A DNA stretch of 64,000 nt from Reticulascus tulasneorum (taxonomy: Eukaryota > Ascomycota > Sordariomycetes > Glomerellales > Reticulascaceae), in contig LSAX01000005.1 of NCBI GenBank assembly GCA_001557505.1, positions 1,054,001-1,118,000 on the forward strand, read 5' to 3'. Within the stretch, counting starts at the first letter, position 1, and the number at the start of each line of letters is the position of its first letter. Shown piece by piece: positions 1 to 12,638 of this stretch. A program made the translations under genes and the position numbers. Below the pieces are notes generated by a model. That model ran no database searches, had not been told where the DNA came from, and was given only the letters and a program-made list of their open reading frames with translations.

Positions 1-3000
1 ACTACAGGCATCGTCATTTCAAGCGGCGAGGGCCATGAAATATAAAGCATCTAGTGAGATACGAGCAATGCTGGTCCATGGCGGAAGGTAGCACAACTTG
101 GCAAGTGTGGCTCAGAGGCGGTCAAGACCCAAGATGGTGTGCCGCCGTGGTGGTGGTTGATCCCATCCACAGATAACGAGATAACATCGGTGTGGGATGG
201 TGCCAATAGATGTGTGTCCCTACTCCTCGTTCTGCCCCCAACCCAACCTCCACTGGGAAGGATTCCTGTGGCGAAATGCCGCAAAACCCAGCAGTTGACG
301 GTGCTACAGTCAGTTGCAGGGATCGGCGGCGTAACATGGGGAAATTCGTGAATGGCATGTTTGGTCGCTCCAGCGTGGGTTTTCGTGATTCCTTATCAAA
401 CGATCCACACCAACGAGATCGATCGACATGACCAAGCTTTGGCAATTCGTCTCTCACGGAGGCGAAAACCGTTTAAGTGGCTGGTGTGGCTGGCCTGCAA
501 CCCCGCTGCAAATGGATCGGCAACCGGTTTTTTATGGCCTTCTGCGGGTTCTGCCACCGAGAGCCAAGATCGTCATACATGCATGGATACTACTCACGGG
601 ATTTAGCCCGACATGTGAAGACAAATATCGGGCAGACCATCTAGAGCAGCGGGCTACCCGAACATTCCGTTAATTACTCCTCCCCAACACGAAGTGAATT
701 GCGAGCCCAAGACGGCTTTAAGTTACGGACATTTACTCTCAGGAACAAGTACCAGGTGGCAGCTCGGTGCACTGTTTGTTTTCGCGAATTGATGCGATCA
801 TCATGCTCCAAGCTCCATATGCACTAGGGCTGTTTTGGGCAGATGGCTTGCGTTAGTTGCTTGGCGCCGTCACACTGCATGTAAGCCACTAATTTCTCCC
901 ACGGGTTTCCTTCACCACCCGCCGGAGAACTCAGTCCGTCTGCGCCACAAGTTTGCATTCACAAGGCTGGAAACTCTACTCCATCTCCATACGTCGTAAT
1001 AGCCCACGAGCCGTAGGGTCCAGGCTTTCCAAGGCCAGCCACAGTCCATTTAAACGACGGGAGCCTATTATCCCCTTTGCTATGCAAATGACTGTTAGTC
1101 TGCGGCAGCTAAAGCAAGGCTAGGATCACAAAGCCCATCAACGATGAGCAATGATCGACTTTATGTTTCCAGATCCAGTCCTCACACCTTTGAGATGGAA
1201 GATTTGTGCATATTCTGAGGGGTTTGAAGTTCACAAGGGCTGGGACTATCGGCTCAATCTACCTAGAGTACGGATTAGTGCTGAAGCATATGATCCTGTA
1301 CCAACAGGAAGACATTCCTACTCTGACTTCGTGTTATCCAGAGTACCAGTGACGTCATGTCAGAGCTACTGATAATTGATTGTGGATGGTAGCAAGAGGC
1401 TCAGAGGAAGTCCTTTTTAGGCCTGGCGCCGAGGATTGTCTCACTGAGTACGTAGTAAATCATTTCTTGCGAGACCCATGATTACACTACCCACTTAGTG
1501 TGCTGCGTTTGCTTCGTATCAAATTTTCGTTGGCGTCACACCTTTCTCTTAGCGACTCACAACTTGTTGATATGACGACAGATATGGTTTGCCCCGAACA
1601 ACCTATCCCGCACTACCCTACAACCATGCAGACTCGTAGTTCAGCATTGTTTCATTTCCAAGCTTCTAGAGTATGTTCAACTTGCAGAATCACCATGTGC
1701 TACGGAGTTGTTTTGACAGCTGGAACGCTTAACGTTGGCAAATCATGGCCCACAAGAGGCGGGCGCCCAAGGGTATATGTCGGCACACGGGCACCTTCAT
1801 TTTGATCTTCGCTTTGCTATCTTCAGTACCCGGGATGCTCGAGATACACAATAGCTGGCCCTTCCAACCCCTTCCCCCCTTCGGAAATATGATTCGGCTC
1901 GCCTACATCTCACGATGGAGCAACAGAATCAACATCAGCCAAATATTAAGCAAAGGCAACATGTGCGTGACTTGTTCGCAAAGGCTCCTTATAATGCTGT
2001 TGGTAATTATAGATGAGGCATTGGTGACTACTGGAAGCAGTATACCGTAGGATACTTCACCCTGGACATGATACACTCAACTGTCCTATGGGAGACTGTA
2101 TATCAATGGGACGGGATGTTGTTAGGAGTAGTGATGACTCGTTCCTGAAGACAGCTGACCATCAAATAGCTTATCACCCTTACTGCGCTACTGCGCTTCC
2201 AATAAACTGAGCTAACTTCTACCTGGAGAAGCAGCGCAATGGTCTATCGCGATTTGGTTCGCAAAGCAGGGAACAATTCTAGAGAATGACTTAACCCGGG
2301 CAGTCCGAATGATGCAGGCTTTAGAGCACTTACTGCTTGGGACGCAAATCAATCAAGCAACGGCTGACAGGATAACGATCCTGTTGCCGATTCTACTTAT
2401 GCTAAGGTCTAGGAAGACTTTGACATCTGGCTCGTGATTGTAGAAGCCTCAGTTCCCCCCTTTGTGACCATGTCGCATTTGCACAATACAACATGTGAGC
2501 AGAGCTATTCAGAATAGGTTTGTATACAAGCATAATCGAGAGTAGGGACTCCGGAAGTTGTGTCGCTTGCGACAGGATGAACGGCAACCGAACAGAGAAC
2601 CAAACACGCATGCTCGAAGAACTCATTGCCAATGACAAAACGCCACCATCCGCAGCTCAAGACTGAATGCGAGTGGGGAACTTGGAGAAGAATTGACAAC
2701 CTGAAAGTCTGTAACAATTTGAGGCCAAATCGCGAACGATATTGCACCGGCATCGAATTGCGAGCTTCCACATACTCAGTGCACGTGTGCAATGGGCCGA
2801 TGGCTATCACCATCTCATTACCGAGCATAGGTAAGGTGAGGCGGAGCTTCAAGGTTTGTTGGTCGTGATGAAGGTCCGTAAGGGATTAATATGAGTATCG
2901 TGATTTCCTGAGATGAAGTATTGGCTGGAGTTGGCGGGGACAGTCGACTCGGGGACCTTGCCCCAGTCATTCCAGACTCGATACGGCTAGTCATATGGAT

Positions 3001-4018
3001 AACAAGTTTATGGACCATTTGCAGAACTTATTCGGCATGTTTAGCCAAGTGCGACTTCGTACAGAGAAGCGGGACCGCGGGTGGATGTTTCGTCTGGGCA
3101 ATGCAGGAGCGCAAATCGAGTCGTGTGTCCAATATTTCAGCAAACATGATAACAGCCGAGCCTCCGTTAGCATCACGCCGTGACTCGGACAACAATACAC
3201 TTGTCGGAGCATTCCAACGTGGCTTTGCCCAGCCAATAGTGTGTCTAGCTCATGTCCCGAACTCCGGCTTGGATCGTCTCGGTTGGAGTAGCGTTTGTTT
3301 TCGTCGTCTTTGCTGGCAGGGATGGTTCGCCATCTTCGGAGACTGACGGCCGGGAACACAATCAGTGATTGGCAATAAGACGCACCGGGGAGGAGAAGCT
3401 GGGACGGGGCTAATGATATTAGTACACCGAACGCTCGTTGTCTTTATCTGGTGTAGCAGGTTCCAGCCAGGTGGGTCAACAGAATGTCATCTCTTTGACA
3501 AAGCGGCGGAGCCACGGGGCTCTCTGTCTGGGCGGCATTTTCGCAAACCCAACCCCAAAAGACATCCCCAACCCAATGCCTCCCCTGGAATTCCCCGCCG
3601 ATAACGGTCCCGCGGGAGGCACCCGTGGGCGGTTAACGGCACTGGCAATTGGTAAGAAAACGCGGTCGTAATCGTTAATGCCGTGTCCTCCCCCGCACCA
3701 AAGAGAGCTTAATCCCACCACAATCAGCTGAGTTCCCAACTTAGTCCCCCACGAGAGGACAAGGAGCTTCTGCAGTAAATCATTAGAACGTGTCCGCTAT
3801 GCCGCTTTGGCCCCTGGATCCTGAGAAAGACTGCTTCTATGACGTCCAACTAGCCTTCTCCGGCCCCTTCTTATCTCCAACGAGCTGCCTGCCTGGGCCA
3901 TCGCCAAGACCCCTCGTTATCGATTTCTTATCAGTGAGGTGCACAATGGTAATTGGCGTTATCGTTTCCAGGTGCAGCTCAGCCTGTTTAGGGTTCGGAA
4001 CTACAGCTCGGGGCATTG
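1..4018. other. Gene-free stretch
   Basis: I see no convincing gene in this stretch. Open frames on both strands are short (at most about 140 codons) and show no recognisable domain, signal peptide or fungal intron structure. The base composition looks ordinary rather than strongly AT-rich, so there is no obvious sign of repeat-induced mutation. Strongly decayed transposon sequence cannot be excluded by eye. Confidence 0.5.
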
Positions 4019-4037
4019 TTTTGCCAGCTTGGCAAAA
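4019..4037. promoter_or_regulatory. 19-bp dyad upstream of the amidase gene
   Basis: This is a perfect inverted repeat of 8-bp arms (TTTTGCCA / TGGCAAAA) around a 3-base centre, lying about 210 bp before the amidase start codon and about 55 bp before its TATA box. The dyad and its position suggest a binding site for a dimeric regulator. It also contains one CTTGGC hexamer. The binding protein is unknown. Confidence 0.4.
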
Positions 4038-4090
4038 TGTTCATGGAGCACTTCACCTTGCATTTTTGTTATGGAGCGACGCGTGGTACG

Positions 4091-4096
4091 TATAAA
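4091..4096 (+). promoter_or_regulatory. TATA box of the amidase gene
   Basis: TATAAA lies 152 bp upstream of the amidase ATG, a usual distance for a fungal promoter with a moderate 5' leader. Confidence 0.45.
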
Positions 4097-4247
4097 GGCT
4101 ATGCTCGCAACGTCGGGTACGGCTTGACCTGGGAATACCAGCTGCTCGGTCGTTGGGAATCCTACCACTCTAGTCAGAGCATTCAATTGATTGAGGTAGA
4201 TCTCGGAGAAGCCGTTCTTCAATAATCCCCAGTTGCAAATATCAAAT

Positions 4248-6034
4248 ATGGGGTCATTGAATCGTCTCCTTGCGGCCTGGGCCCTTTGGCTGGGAATCGC
4301 CAGTGTCGCAACCTGCCTGACTGGTGAGTTCCGAGGTTGATTGCGCCTCCATTCGTTTGCACTTGTCTCTAACTAACCCGATTTTCAAAGTCAAGGGAAC
4401 ACCATTCCCTAGCATGATCGATGTTACCATCGACGATCTGGCAGGCGGCCTAGAAAGCGGTCTCTTCACATCCGTAGATTTGGTCCAGACTTATTTGGCC
4501 CGTATCGCGGAGGTCAACAGTACACTCAATGTGGTGACTGAGGTTAACCCGGACGCCTTGGCCATTGCAGCGGACCTTGATGCTTTGCGAGCCAGCGGGA
4601 CAACCATTGGTCCTCTGCATGGTATCCCAATCCTGATTAAGAATAATATTGCGACCAAAGATAAGATGAACAATACCGCCGGCTCCTGGGCTCTGCTAGG
4701 CGCCACGGTCCCTATAGACAGCTTCATGGCGAAGAAGCTACGAGAAGCAGGGGCTATCATCCTCGGCAAGGCCAATTTGAGTCAATGGGCGAACTATAGA
4801 AGTAGCAACTCCAGCAGTGGATGGTCGGCGCATGGAGGACAGGTATATGGCGCCTATTACCCTCTAATGGATCCTAGTGGCAGCTCCAGCGGTAGTGGTG
4901 TCGCGTCATCAATCGGTCTCTCTCTTGCCACGCTCGGCACTGAGGTATGCTGCCCAACGCAGAAGTTCTCATCGCAGTATTAACACTTTACCAGACTTCT
5001 GGATCGATTCTGTCGCCAGCCCAAAGAAATAATCTCGTTGGTATCAAGCCCACTGTTGGTCTTACTTCCCGGCATCTTGTCATCCCCATCAGCGAGCATC
5101 AGGATACCATTGGTCCCATGGCCCGCACGGTCAAGGACGCTGCCATAATCTTGAAGGCTATTGCCGGTATTGATCCCAAGGATAACTATACTCTTGCGAT
5201 CCCAAACTGTGGCAAGATTCCCGATTACGTGGCTGCCTGTGACGCTGGCGCCCTTAAAGGGGCCCGCCTTGGCATCGCGTACAACGTGCTCCCAACTGTT
5301 GCATCCCCAGAGTTGACTGCCTTTTACGCAGCCGTGGAATTGATGAAGGCCGAAGGCGCTGTCATTGTTGATGCGAACTTCACCATTGCGACCCCGAACA
5401 CAACCTCCACAGTTCTCGAGGCCGATTTCATCTCTAACCTGGCAACCTACTTTTCGGAGCTCACGTACAACCCATACGGAATCACTAGCCTCGAGGAGCT
5501 GCGCACCTTTACACAGACTTACCCGCCGGAGCAGTACCCGGACCGTGATACAGCTCGCTGGGACTCGGCACTTGCGGCTGGCTTCAACAACACTGACGGA
5601 CGGTTCTGGGCAGCATATCAGGCGAACCTGTACTTCGGCGGTGAAGGTGGTCTTCTTGGTGCAATTGAACGAAATGATGTGGATGCCATCATTCTTCCTA
5701 CAAGCCAGTCGCCCGGTAGGGCTGCCGGTGTTGGCGCGCCGGTCATCACTGTCCCTCTGGGCTTTTATCCTGCCGACACGCCAGTCACCAGGAATGCTCG
5801 AGGACTCGTGACCCGTGGCCCCAAAGTTCCGTAAGTTTCTCCCTTGGATATGGCTAAGAAGCTTTGATCTGACCTGATGCATTTAGTTTTGGCATAAGCT
5901 TCCTGGGTGGAATGTTCACTGAGGCTACGCTCATTGGGCTCTCGTATGCGTTCGAGCAGAAGACTCTGGTCCGGAACATGGTGCAGCCTTACATCATCCC
6001 TAACATTGAGCTGGGTGATTTTGCGGGATTTTAA
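4248..6034 (+). CDS. Secreted amidase, amidase signature (AS) family
   Basis: The enzyme should hydrolyse carboxylic amides to acid and ammonia. The spliced CDS joins 4248-4323, 4391-4944, 4995-5830 and 5887-6034 (537 aa). Residues 1 to about 24 form a hydrophobic signal peptide, so it is probably secreted or vacuolar. The Ser-cisSer-Lys triad of the AS family is visible: Lys at about 109 (ILIKNN), the Gly/Ser-rich loop GSSSGSG at about 189-195, and the nucleophile region GTETSGSI, which is restored only after splicing the 50-bp second intron. The length matches fungal secreted amidases related to bacterial GatA-type enzymes. The substrate is not predictable. The start is the only ATG that supplies the signal peptide, and splice junctions agree in phase throughout. 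A role in nitrogen scavenging is inference. Confidence 0.93.
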
Positions 6035-6675
6035 GCTGTAAATACGCTTGAGCCTGCACATAATTTAGTTCGCGAATGCCGTAGCCGTTGAGTCGAAGTC
6101 GGGAAATCGGGCTGAATTCACTCTGCGGACCTACCCGTGCCACATTAATCGTCGTCTAGATGATCTAAGTTTTTACAGGGCATGGCTGTGACTAACCCCC
6201 CTGAGGTAGATCCGCGTGGTGGATCAGGTATCTTGGGCTTGTGTGATACGCTGAATGGGGACGATCGGCATTCAGCTACCTGCGGCCCGATCCCTCATAT
6301 AACCGCTGTGGAACCTATGACGAAATGAGCGACCAAATGACATTGGGTATTGGTAGGTTGTCCGCAACCACACATGCAATTCGCTTATAAACGATTAGTA
6401 GACCTGCAAGTCCGAAGGCAGAAGGATGGGTCCTCGTTGTACGTCCGTAGGCAGCGACAGAATGAAAGCTCACCTTGCCCGCGTCAAATGACTAAGCTAG
6501 CTGCCACTATATAGACCCGACAATCCTATAAGTTATGCTGACCGCGAGGCTAGCCAAAGGTAGCCTGCGAGTTTCTCGGTTTGCTTCGCCACAAACTAAT
6601 CCAGTGGGCAGGGTTTCCAATATTCCTGAGTGAAAGCACGATATTGACAAGCTCGGACTAGGCATTGCTACAAAG
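6035..6675. other. Intergenic
   Basis: This 640-bp spacer lies between two co-directional genes and presumably holds the amidase terminator and the next promoter. I see no further gene. Confidence 0.5.
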
Positions 6676-8471
6676 ATGGCAGCGCCGTCTGCAAGCATTG
6701 CATGCGATTCTCTTGGGACTTCTTCAAAACTTAACGGCTGGTCATGCTGTCACCTTGACAGCCAAAACTCGACAGCATGCAACGCCCTCTTTGCGCCAAG
6801 CAGTGGCATTCTGAACGACGGGTGTGCGGGCTTCGGCAATAGATGCGCCTTATATGAAAGGTGCATGGATGTGTCAAATCTATACAGATCTCTCGAGCAA
6901 GACGGTCTAGAAGGAGTTGGAGATTGGCTCATCAGGCGGTACAGAGCCTGCGCAAATGTGCCCTCCATCGCCAGCCTCCTAGCAACGAATCAATTGTCTG
7001 CCGATCTTCGCAGCAAGATCCAAGTATACATGCCGCCAGTCGATGACCCCAGTTTCTATACCAGCCTTCAGATGATCACGTCATCTGTAACCGACTGCCT
7101 GTCATCCACTTGCAGAGCCTCAAGAGACGACAGCTTCTGCTACGAAGACCATTGCTCGCCCGTGAAGCTTCTCATTAACAACACTCTACCAAACATCGAA
7201 GGCATTAATGACTGTCTGTACACTCTCTGCAACGGTGACACGCAAGCACTACCTTGGGCCGATTCGGATGTGGTTGGTATCGGAGTAAGCATACTTGCAT
7301 AACTTCCAGAACATGTGTTGCTTATCTCATTGCCGGCTAGGTCTTTGCATCGTATGTGATGCAGTGCAGTTTTGTTGTCATCCTCTGGGTGGGCCTGCTA
7401 GCATTTTCGAGGCTGCGGTCCAGTCGGGGTCAGCCAGAACGACCATCAGAGATGTTTAAACCTGGTAAACACTATGCTGCCTGGATTGATCTTCTTCTCG
7501 AGTTCCATAAGGCTCAATGCTATTTCAGCTCCACCCTCATGGTGGCCTCCATTGTTTTCGGTATCACTAATGTCGACATTTTAATCACGTTCCTGCTCAT
7601 CCCATTGGCAACCAACAGTATCCTCCCAGTCATATTTGCCTATGTTCTTCTGCTCTACTTTCGGTCATCTTCCGCGGCCACCACCACCCTCACAGCCGCA
7701 GTATACACATTATCCTCGATAGTATACTGGATTCTCTACGCACACCTCAGGCTTCCTAACGGGAATACCCCAGACGATATGTACAGGCTGTACAAGCTTA
7801 AGCTCTCGTCCATTCAGGCATGCGGAGGGTATTCGGGACTTGCTGTTTGTCCATATGCATCAAAGTCGCTGGACGTCCCACAGGGGATTGACGCCAGAAC
7901 CAAGCTCCGTGTGCTTACGCCTCTCATTTGGACTTTTTCGAGCTTTGTCTTTTTCGCCACACTCGTATACCAAGCTTATGAGGCATATGCACGGCGTTCC
8001 AGACGAACGCAGCCAGACATGACCTCGAGGGGCTGGAGGGCTGCTTTCTGGCTCACCACAATCGTTTTCCTTGCTGGTGTTGGAATGCAGCTGGCGGTTC
8101 TCTGGACTGCCATTATATTAGGGATGGTCGATGTGTACTCTTGGAAGTTTGGGCAGATTGTTGCTGTCACAATCTGGATCCCACCGCTACTGGAGTATTT
8201 CTGCAACGAGATTAGTGAGTCTTCCATCCTACCGGGCGTGCTGCTCTACAATTATGAATATCCTTTTACTGTGAATGACTGCTGCTGATGAAGAATGCTT
8301 AAAGATGATGTCTGGGCCAAGCGAATAAAGCCACGCTATATGACCCCCTCCAAACCGTCACTTATTAAGCCAAATGGAGAGCCAAAGAAAGAGACAGTAA
8401 CTACTGGATTGGATCATGAAGAGGCGCCTTCAGCGAGGCCAGAACCTGCCCACTTGCCCCAGCCCACATGA
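6676..8471 (+). CDS. Uncharacterised fungal membrane protein: Cys-rich ectodomain plus about seven membrane spans
   Basis: The spliced CDS joins 6676-7284, 7341-8214 and 8305-8471 (549 aa). Residues 1-200 are hydrophilic and rich in Cys (several CxxxxC-type pairs) with N-glycosylation sites. They are followed by about seven hydrophobic segments near 204-228, 260-283, 286-310, 318-340, 395-418, 437-462 and 472-492, then a polar, Pro-rich tail of about 55 residues. The sequence GIGVFASYVMQ at the first span is typical of a large family of unnamed fungal membrane proteins. The layout resembles a receptor, but I see no known GPCR signature, so function is open. No classical signal peptide precedes the Cys-rich part, so a missed upstream exon is possible. 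The third exon is supported by restored frame across the 8215-8304 intron. Confidence 0.75.
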
Positions 8472-9721
8472 CGGAAAATTGAACTCAAAGTACAAGGCTT
8501 CATCTCACAAAAAAGACAGCTGACTGTTGCGGACTAGCGTAATGCCATGCTATTGATACCATACCATCATTATGCAGAGATGTTAGCCCCTTGACTTGGA
8601 CACAGTTAGAAACTCGGAGGCAACCCATGATTTTCATTAGCCCCTACCAAAATAGGTCCGCTCATTTGGCTGCTACCACATGCAATACCAAAACCAGTCA
8701 TTACGGCCACTCCCCGCCACTGCCGGGTTGTCTACTGCACGGGGTAATGTTCGCTGCTGAATAAAGGCGTTTGCGGGAACCTGGCTACGCATGTATCCTT
8801 AGGGTGGAGGCATGGATGTGGTCTCAAGGGGGGAGGTATTGCTACATTTGTGATAAACGACGGCCAGAAAAGAGCATCCGCGCCTGGAAGGGCGAAATAT
8901 GAAGCAGTATGCGTATTGACGTATTGGAAGGAGAAGGAAGCTGCATATAGAAAACAAAAGAGGGTGTGTAACACGGCGTTGACCAAGTTTCGTCGTTCTT
9001 TATCCTTTGATTTGTCAATGACATGATTGTCGTGGCTTCTCCCTCGTTTCTGGACACATCTCATTACAAGAGATTTCAGAACTCAGTAGCGCGATAGACC
9101 TATAGTAAGTTTGAAAATGACGAGATATTCTGATGGGTTGAGATGTGAGGATGTGTTCATCTTTGAGATTGGCAAGGCAAGGATATATGGCCACCGAAGC
9201 ATTGCCGTCGGAATACGACTATGACGCTAGCAACACTGGGGTACGAAGAAGTACTGAACGTCTTCTCCGCCGCGGACGCAGAACCCACATCCTCGGACCA
9301 TCCCTGTAAACCGTTGACACACGGTAAATGACTTTGCTGCAGGTCAAGGCGCTAGAAGCTATCCCAAAGGAAGTCCAGTGGCCCACATCACAATCTGAGC
9401 TCATGCCTCTTTAATTGACAGGGTCTGCTAGGATTTACTAGATCAGTCTGAGGATTGACGAGCGCATGCTGGGCATCCGAAGTACCGGGTCAAATGGGTA
9501 TTATAGATTGCCTCCAGGCAGGTCAGCAAGGTGCCTTTGGTGGCGAGATGGTTCACATATCCATGGCTGCTTATTCGCCAAGCAAACGCGCAGTCCAAAG
9601 TTCATGCCGGCGATCCAATCGCAGCATGACAGTACGAAGTCGTCGAAAGATAGACTAAAAACCCTTTACACTGTCAGCACAACACATGTGATAAATAGCA
9701 CCACGTTCTGCAAGAGCCACC
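8472..9721. other. Intergenic
   Basis: No gene is visible between the membrane-protein gene and the regulatory region of the phosphate symporter. Short open frames here look like chance. Confidence 0.5.
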
Positions 9722-10404
9722 CACGTGGGGAGATCTAAGCTTCTGATTCGAATAATTGCCCGTCAGTAGCGTACTTGGCTACCGCGATAGTGGAGAGGTT
9801 GACCCTACTTGGCGCTACTTGGCGTCTGGGCGGCTCTATCTCGGTGACCCCTCTGGGAAACGATGCCCGGCGATGGTTGTTCCAAGCCACCTTTCGCGAA
9901 CAGGAAGCTTCCCACGTGCAGATATTAAGTCTTCTATATCAACTTGAGTCCTTCATTTCCAAGCCTCAAGGCATTTTCCGCCATTGCTCTACCCACTTTT
10001 CCTCGCCCAACCCACAACTTTGACCAATTTGCCAAGTTGGCCAATGTTGGCCAAGAAGTTGCCCCTAATCTTCAACGTCTCCTCACGAGGAGCTTGCCAC
10101 CAGAGAATGTTGCTTTGGCTGCATCAGACGCACTTGGAACGACATGTCATTCGACACAGGTTTACCAGTATTGGCTTGGCTAGTCATCGGAACCCGCCCA
10201 GAGAATTGGTCCATCCTAGAATGCCGAGATCTGTACCTCTCACTGGAGCCTAGCCTTGTGAATGAACCTGATTGTGGTTCCACAGAGTGCGTCTGTCAGA
10301 GATTCTCATTCGATTCCTTCACACCTACGCCCGCTTCAAAGTGGACTGGAGCAGGCTCGGGCCAACGATGTTTACCCATCCCAAGTCGGATGGATTTACT
10401 TGGC
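9722..10404. promoter_or_regulatory. Upstream region of the phosphate symporter with PacC-type and NUC-1/Pho4-type sites
   Basis: Seven exact GCCAAG/CTTGGC hexamers, the core PacC recognition sequence, occur here: 9774, 9808, 9818, 10031, 10050, 10175 and 10399. About 0.3 are expected by chance in this length on both strands. Two CACGTG boxes lie at 9722-9727 and 9913-9918; this is the site known for NUC-1/Pho4 regulators of phosphate genes. The region ends about 210 bp before the symporter ATG. The motifs are seen directly; control by ambient pH and by phosphate starvation is inferred from the known factors. Confidence 0.7.
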
Positions 10405-10612
10405 GCATTCGCATGGTCTGGGCATCGCAGGTGTCTGGATTATATAGGATATGCATTCCCGTTCCTAAGTGTGACTGCTTATAACTCGGCCAAACCATTA
10501 TCAACAACCCAATCGCTCTGTTTTGCACACCTGCCTGGGGTTTCGGCACTTTTTCTCTAGGCTTTAAACCAGTCCAGAAGACGTATTGGCGTAATTCCGT
10601 CGCTGACTCAAG

Positions 10613-12638
10613 ATGCCTCTCCATCAATACGATTACATCTTTGCCCTCGGCACCATCTTTGCATTCCTCGATGCCTGGAACATTGGTAATTTTCTCTTTT
10701 TAGGAACAGGGTTGAAATCAGCCATCACTGATACGAACACAAATAGGTGCCAATGATGTCGCCAACTCGTGGGCTACGTCGGTGTCGTCCCGATCCGTTA
10801 GCTACATCCAGGCTATGACCTTGGGTTCGATTTTAGAATTTGCCGGTTCCGTCGGTGTTGGTGCTCGAGTCGCAGATACTATCCGAACTAAGATTATTGA
10901 TATCGACCTCTTCGAGGAAAACCCTTCTATGCTCATGCTGGGAATGTTGTGCGCGGTCGCTGCCAGCTCCATATATCTTACATTTTGCACGAGAATCGGT
11001 CTGCCCGTATCCACTACACACTCGATCATGGGTGGTGTCGTAAGTCAAACATGCATCTGTCGCTATTGGAAGTGGAATGCTAATTGTGCTTGGCTTAGAT
11101 TGGAATGGGAGTAGCTCTTGTTGGCGCAGACGGTGTCATGTGGGTTGACCAAAAAGGAGGCATCAACTCTGGTGTTATCCAAGTTTTTCTAGCCTGGATT
11201 ATTGCCCCTGGTCTCGCTGGTGCATTTGCGGCTATAATCTTCACAATTACGAAGTACGGCGTCCTATTGCGAAGCAACCCTGTCCTTAGGGGTCTCATGC
11301 TCGTACCAGTCTACTTCGGCATTACTGCATCCCTGCTTACGATGTTGATTGTATGGAAAGGTGGTTCCATCAAGATCACTTTCACTGATCCCGAGACTGC
11401 CGGTATGATTGTCGGTGTAGGAGCTGCATGGGCACTGACTATCACAATCTTCTTTGTCCCATGGCTGTACCGTCTGGTTGCCAAGGATGACTGGCAACTA
11501 CGATGGTGGCACATTCCCCTTGGCCCTCTTCTGCTACGTCGTCCCGCACCTCCTCCTCAGCCTGAAGGCTTCAGCGGTGGAATCAAGGATTTCTATGAAG
11601 GTCATCTAACAAAGGCCGAGCTCGACGCTGTTCGAAGCGGTGGCGTTACACACGTACCTACTGACGACGTTGAGGCTAGCGGGACTGGCGAGACGAAGCA
11701 AATTACAGATCGCACCTCGGAATCTGAGAGTGATGTGAACAACCAACCCGCTCCAGAGCGCAAGACAATTGTAGGTCCTCGACCCGAAGGCAAATGGCAC
11801 ACCGGCCCTGTTCTCTTCTGGCGGATGAAGTGGGTCTTCCTTCAAGGTGTCGACCAGGATATCGTCGCCATGCAGAAGAAGCAGACTATGCTTACCGGCG
11901 ATTTGGAAGCCATGCATGCTCGTGTTCAGCATTACGATAACAAGGCAGAGTTCCTATACTCGTTCCTCCAAGTCATGACAGCCTGTACTGCGGCGTTTAC
12001 GCATGGTGCTAACGATGTTGCAAAGTGAGTATTCCATCTGCTATATCCCTGTGTGATGTCATCCATTAATATTAGCACAGCGCCATCGGACCATATGCCA
12101 CGATTTTCCAGATTTGGAACACCTCTAGTCTGTCAGGAAGCAAGTCTGAAGTTCCCGTCTGGATTCTGTAAGTCAACCAGTAGTATCGTCGCGGTAAATT
12201 CTCCTCAGCTAACACAAAACCACAGGGTTTTCGGTGGTGTCGGTATTGCTCTCGGTATATGGACTTACGGTTACAATATTATGCGCAACCTCGGTAACCG
12301 TCTGACTTTACACTCTCCATCCCGAGGTTTCTCTATGGAGCTGGGATCCGCTTGTACCATCATACTAGCCACGCGTCTCAGTAAGTTCACCAGTCACAGT
12401 AAACATTTACATTCCACTAACCTACAAACCAGAGTTGCCTGTGTCCACCACTCAGTGCATCACTGGCGCTACTGTTGGTGTTGGCCTCTGCTCCGGTACC
12501 TGGCGCACCATCAACTGGCGTATGGTCGCCTGGATCTACATGGGTTGGATAATTACTTTGCCCGTTGCTGGTATTATGTCCGGCTGTATGGCTGGAATCA
12601 TCATCAATGCTCCTCGATGGGGATTCGAGAATGTTTAG
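10613..12638 (+). CDS. PHO89: Na+/phosphate symporter, PiT family (PHO89/PHO-4 type)
   Basis: This plasma-membrane transporter imports inorganic phosphate with Na+. The CDS joins 10613-10685, 10747-11039, 11099-12024, 12081-12167, 12226-12380 and 12433-12638 (579 aa). The PiT hallmark GANDVAN appears twice, near the N-terminus (followed by SWAT) and in the C-terminal half (followed by AIGP). Each half also has a PVSTT segment (GLPVSTTHS, KLPVSTTQC), showing the internal duplication. A long hydrophilic loop (roughly residues 230-360) separates the two membrane halves. In both GANDVAN copies a codon is split by an intron. The upstream region carries PacC- and NUC-1-type sites, and a Na+ ATPase gene follows on the same strand, both fitting a Na+-coupled high-affinity system active at alkaline pH. 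Length and motifs match S. cerevisiae Pho89 and Neurospora PHO-4. Confidence 0.95.

Noticed and set aside
2921..3346. 141-codon plus-strand open frame
   Set aside because: It has no recognisable domain or signal peptide, overlaps opposite-strand frames of similar length, and has no intron or homologous neighbour to support it.
4980..5882. 300-codon minus-strand frame opposite the amidase
   Set aside because: It mirrors the amidase coding strand and has no domain of its own; the amidase signature residues support the plus strand.
8732..9064. 110-codon minus-strand open frame
   Set aside because: The composition is irregular with no domain, and a second frame of similar length overlaps it; probably chance.
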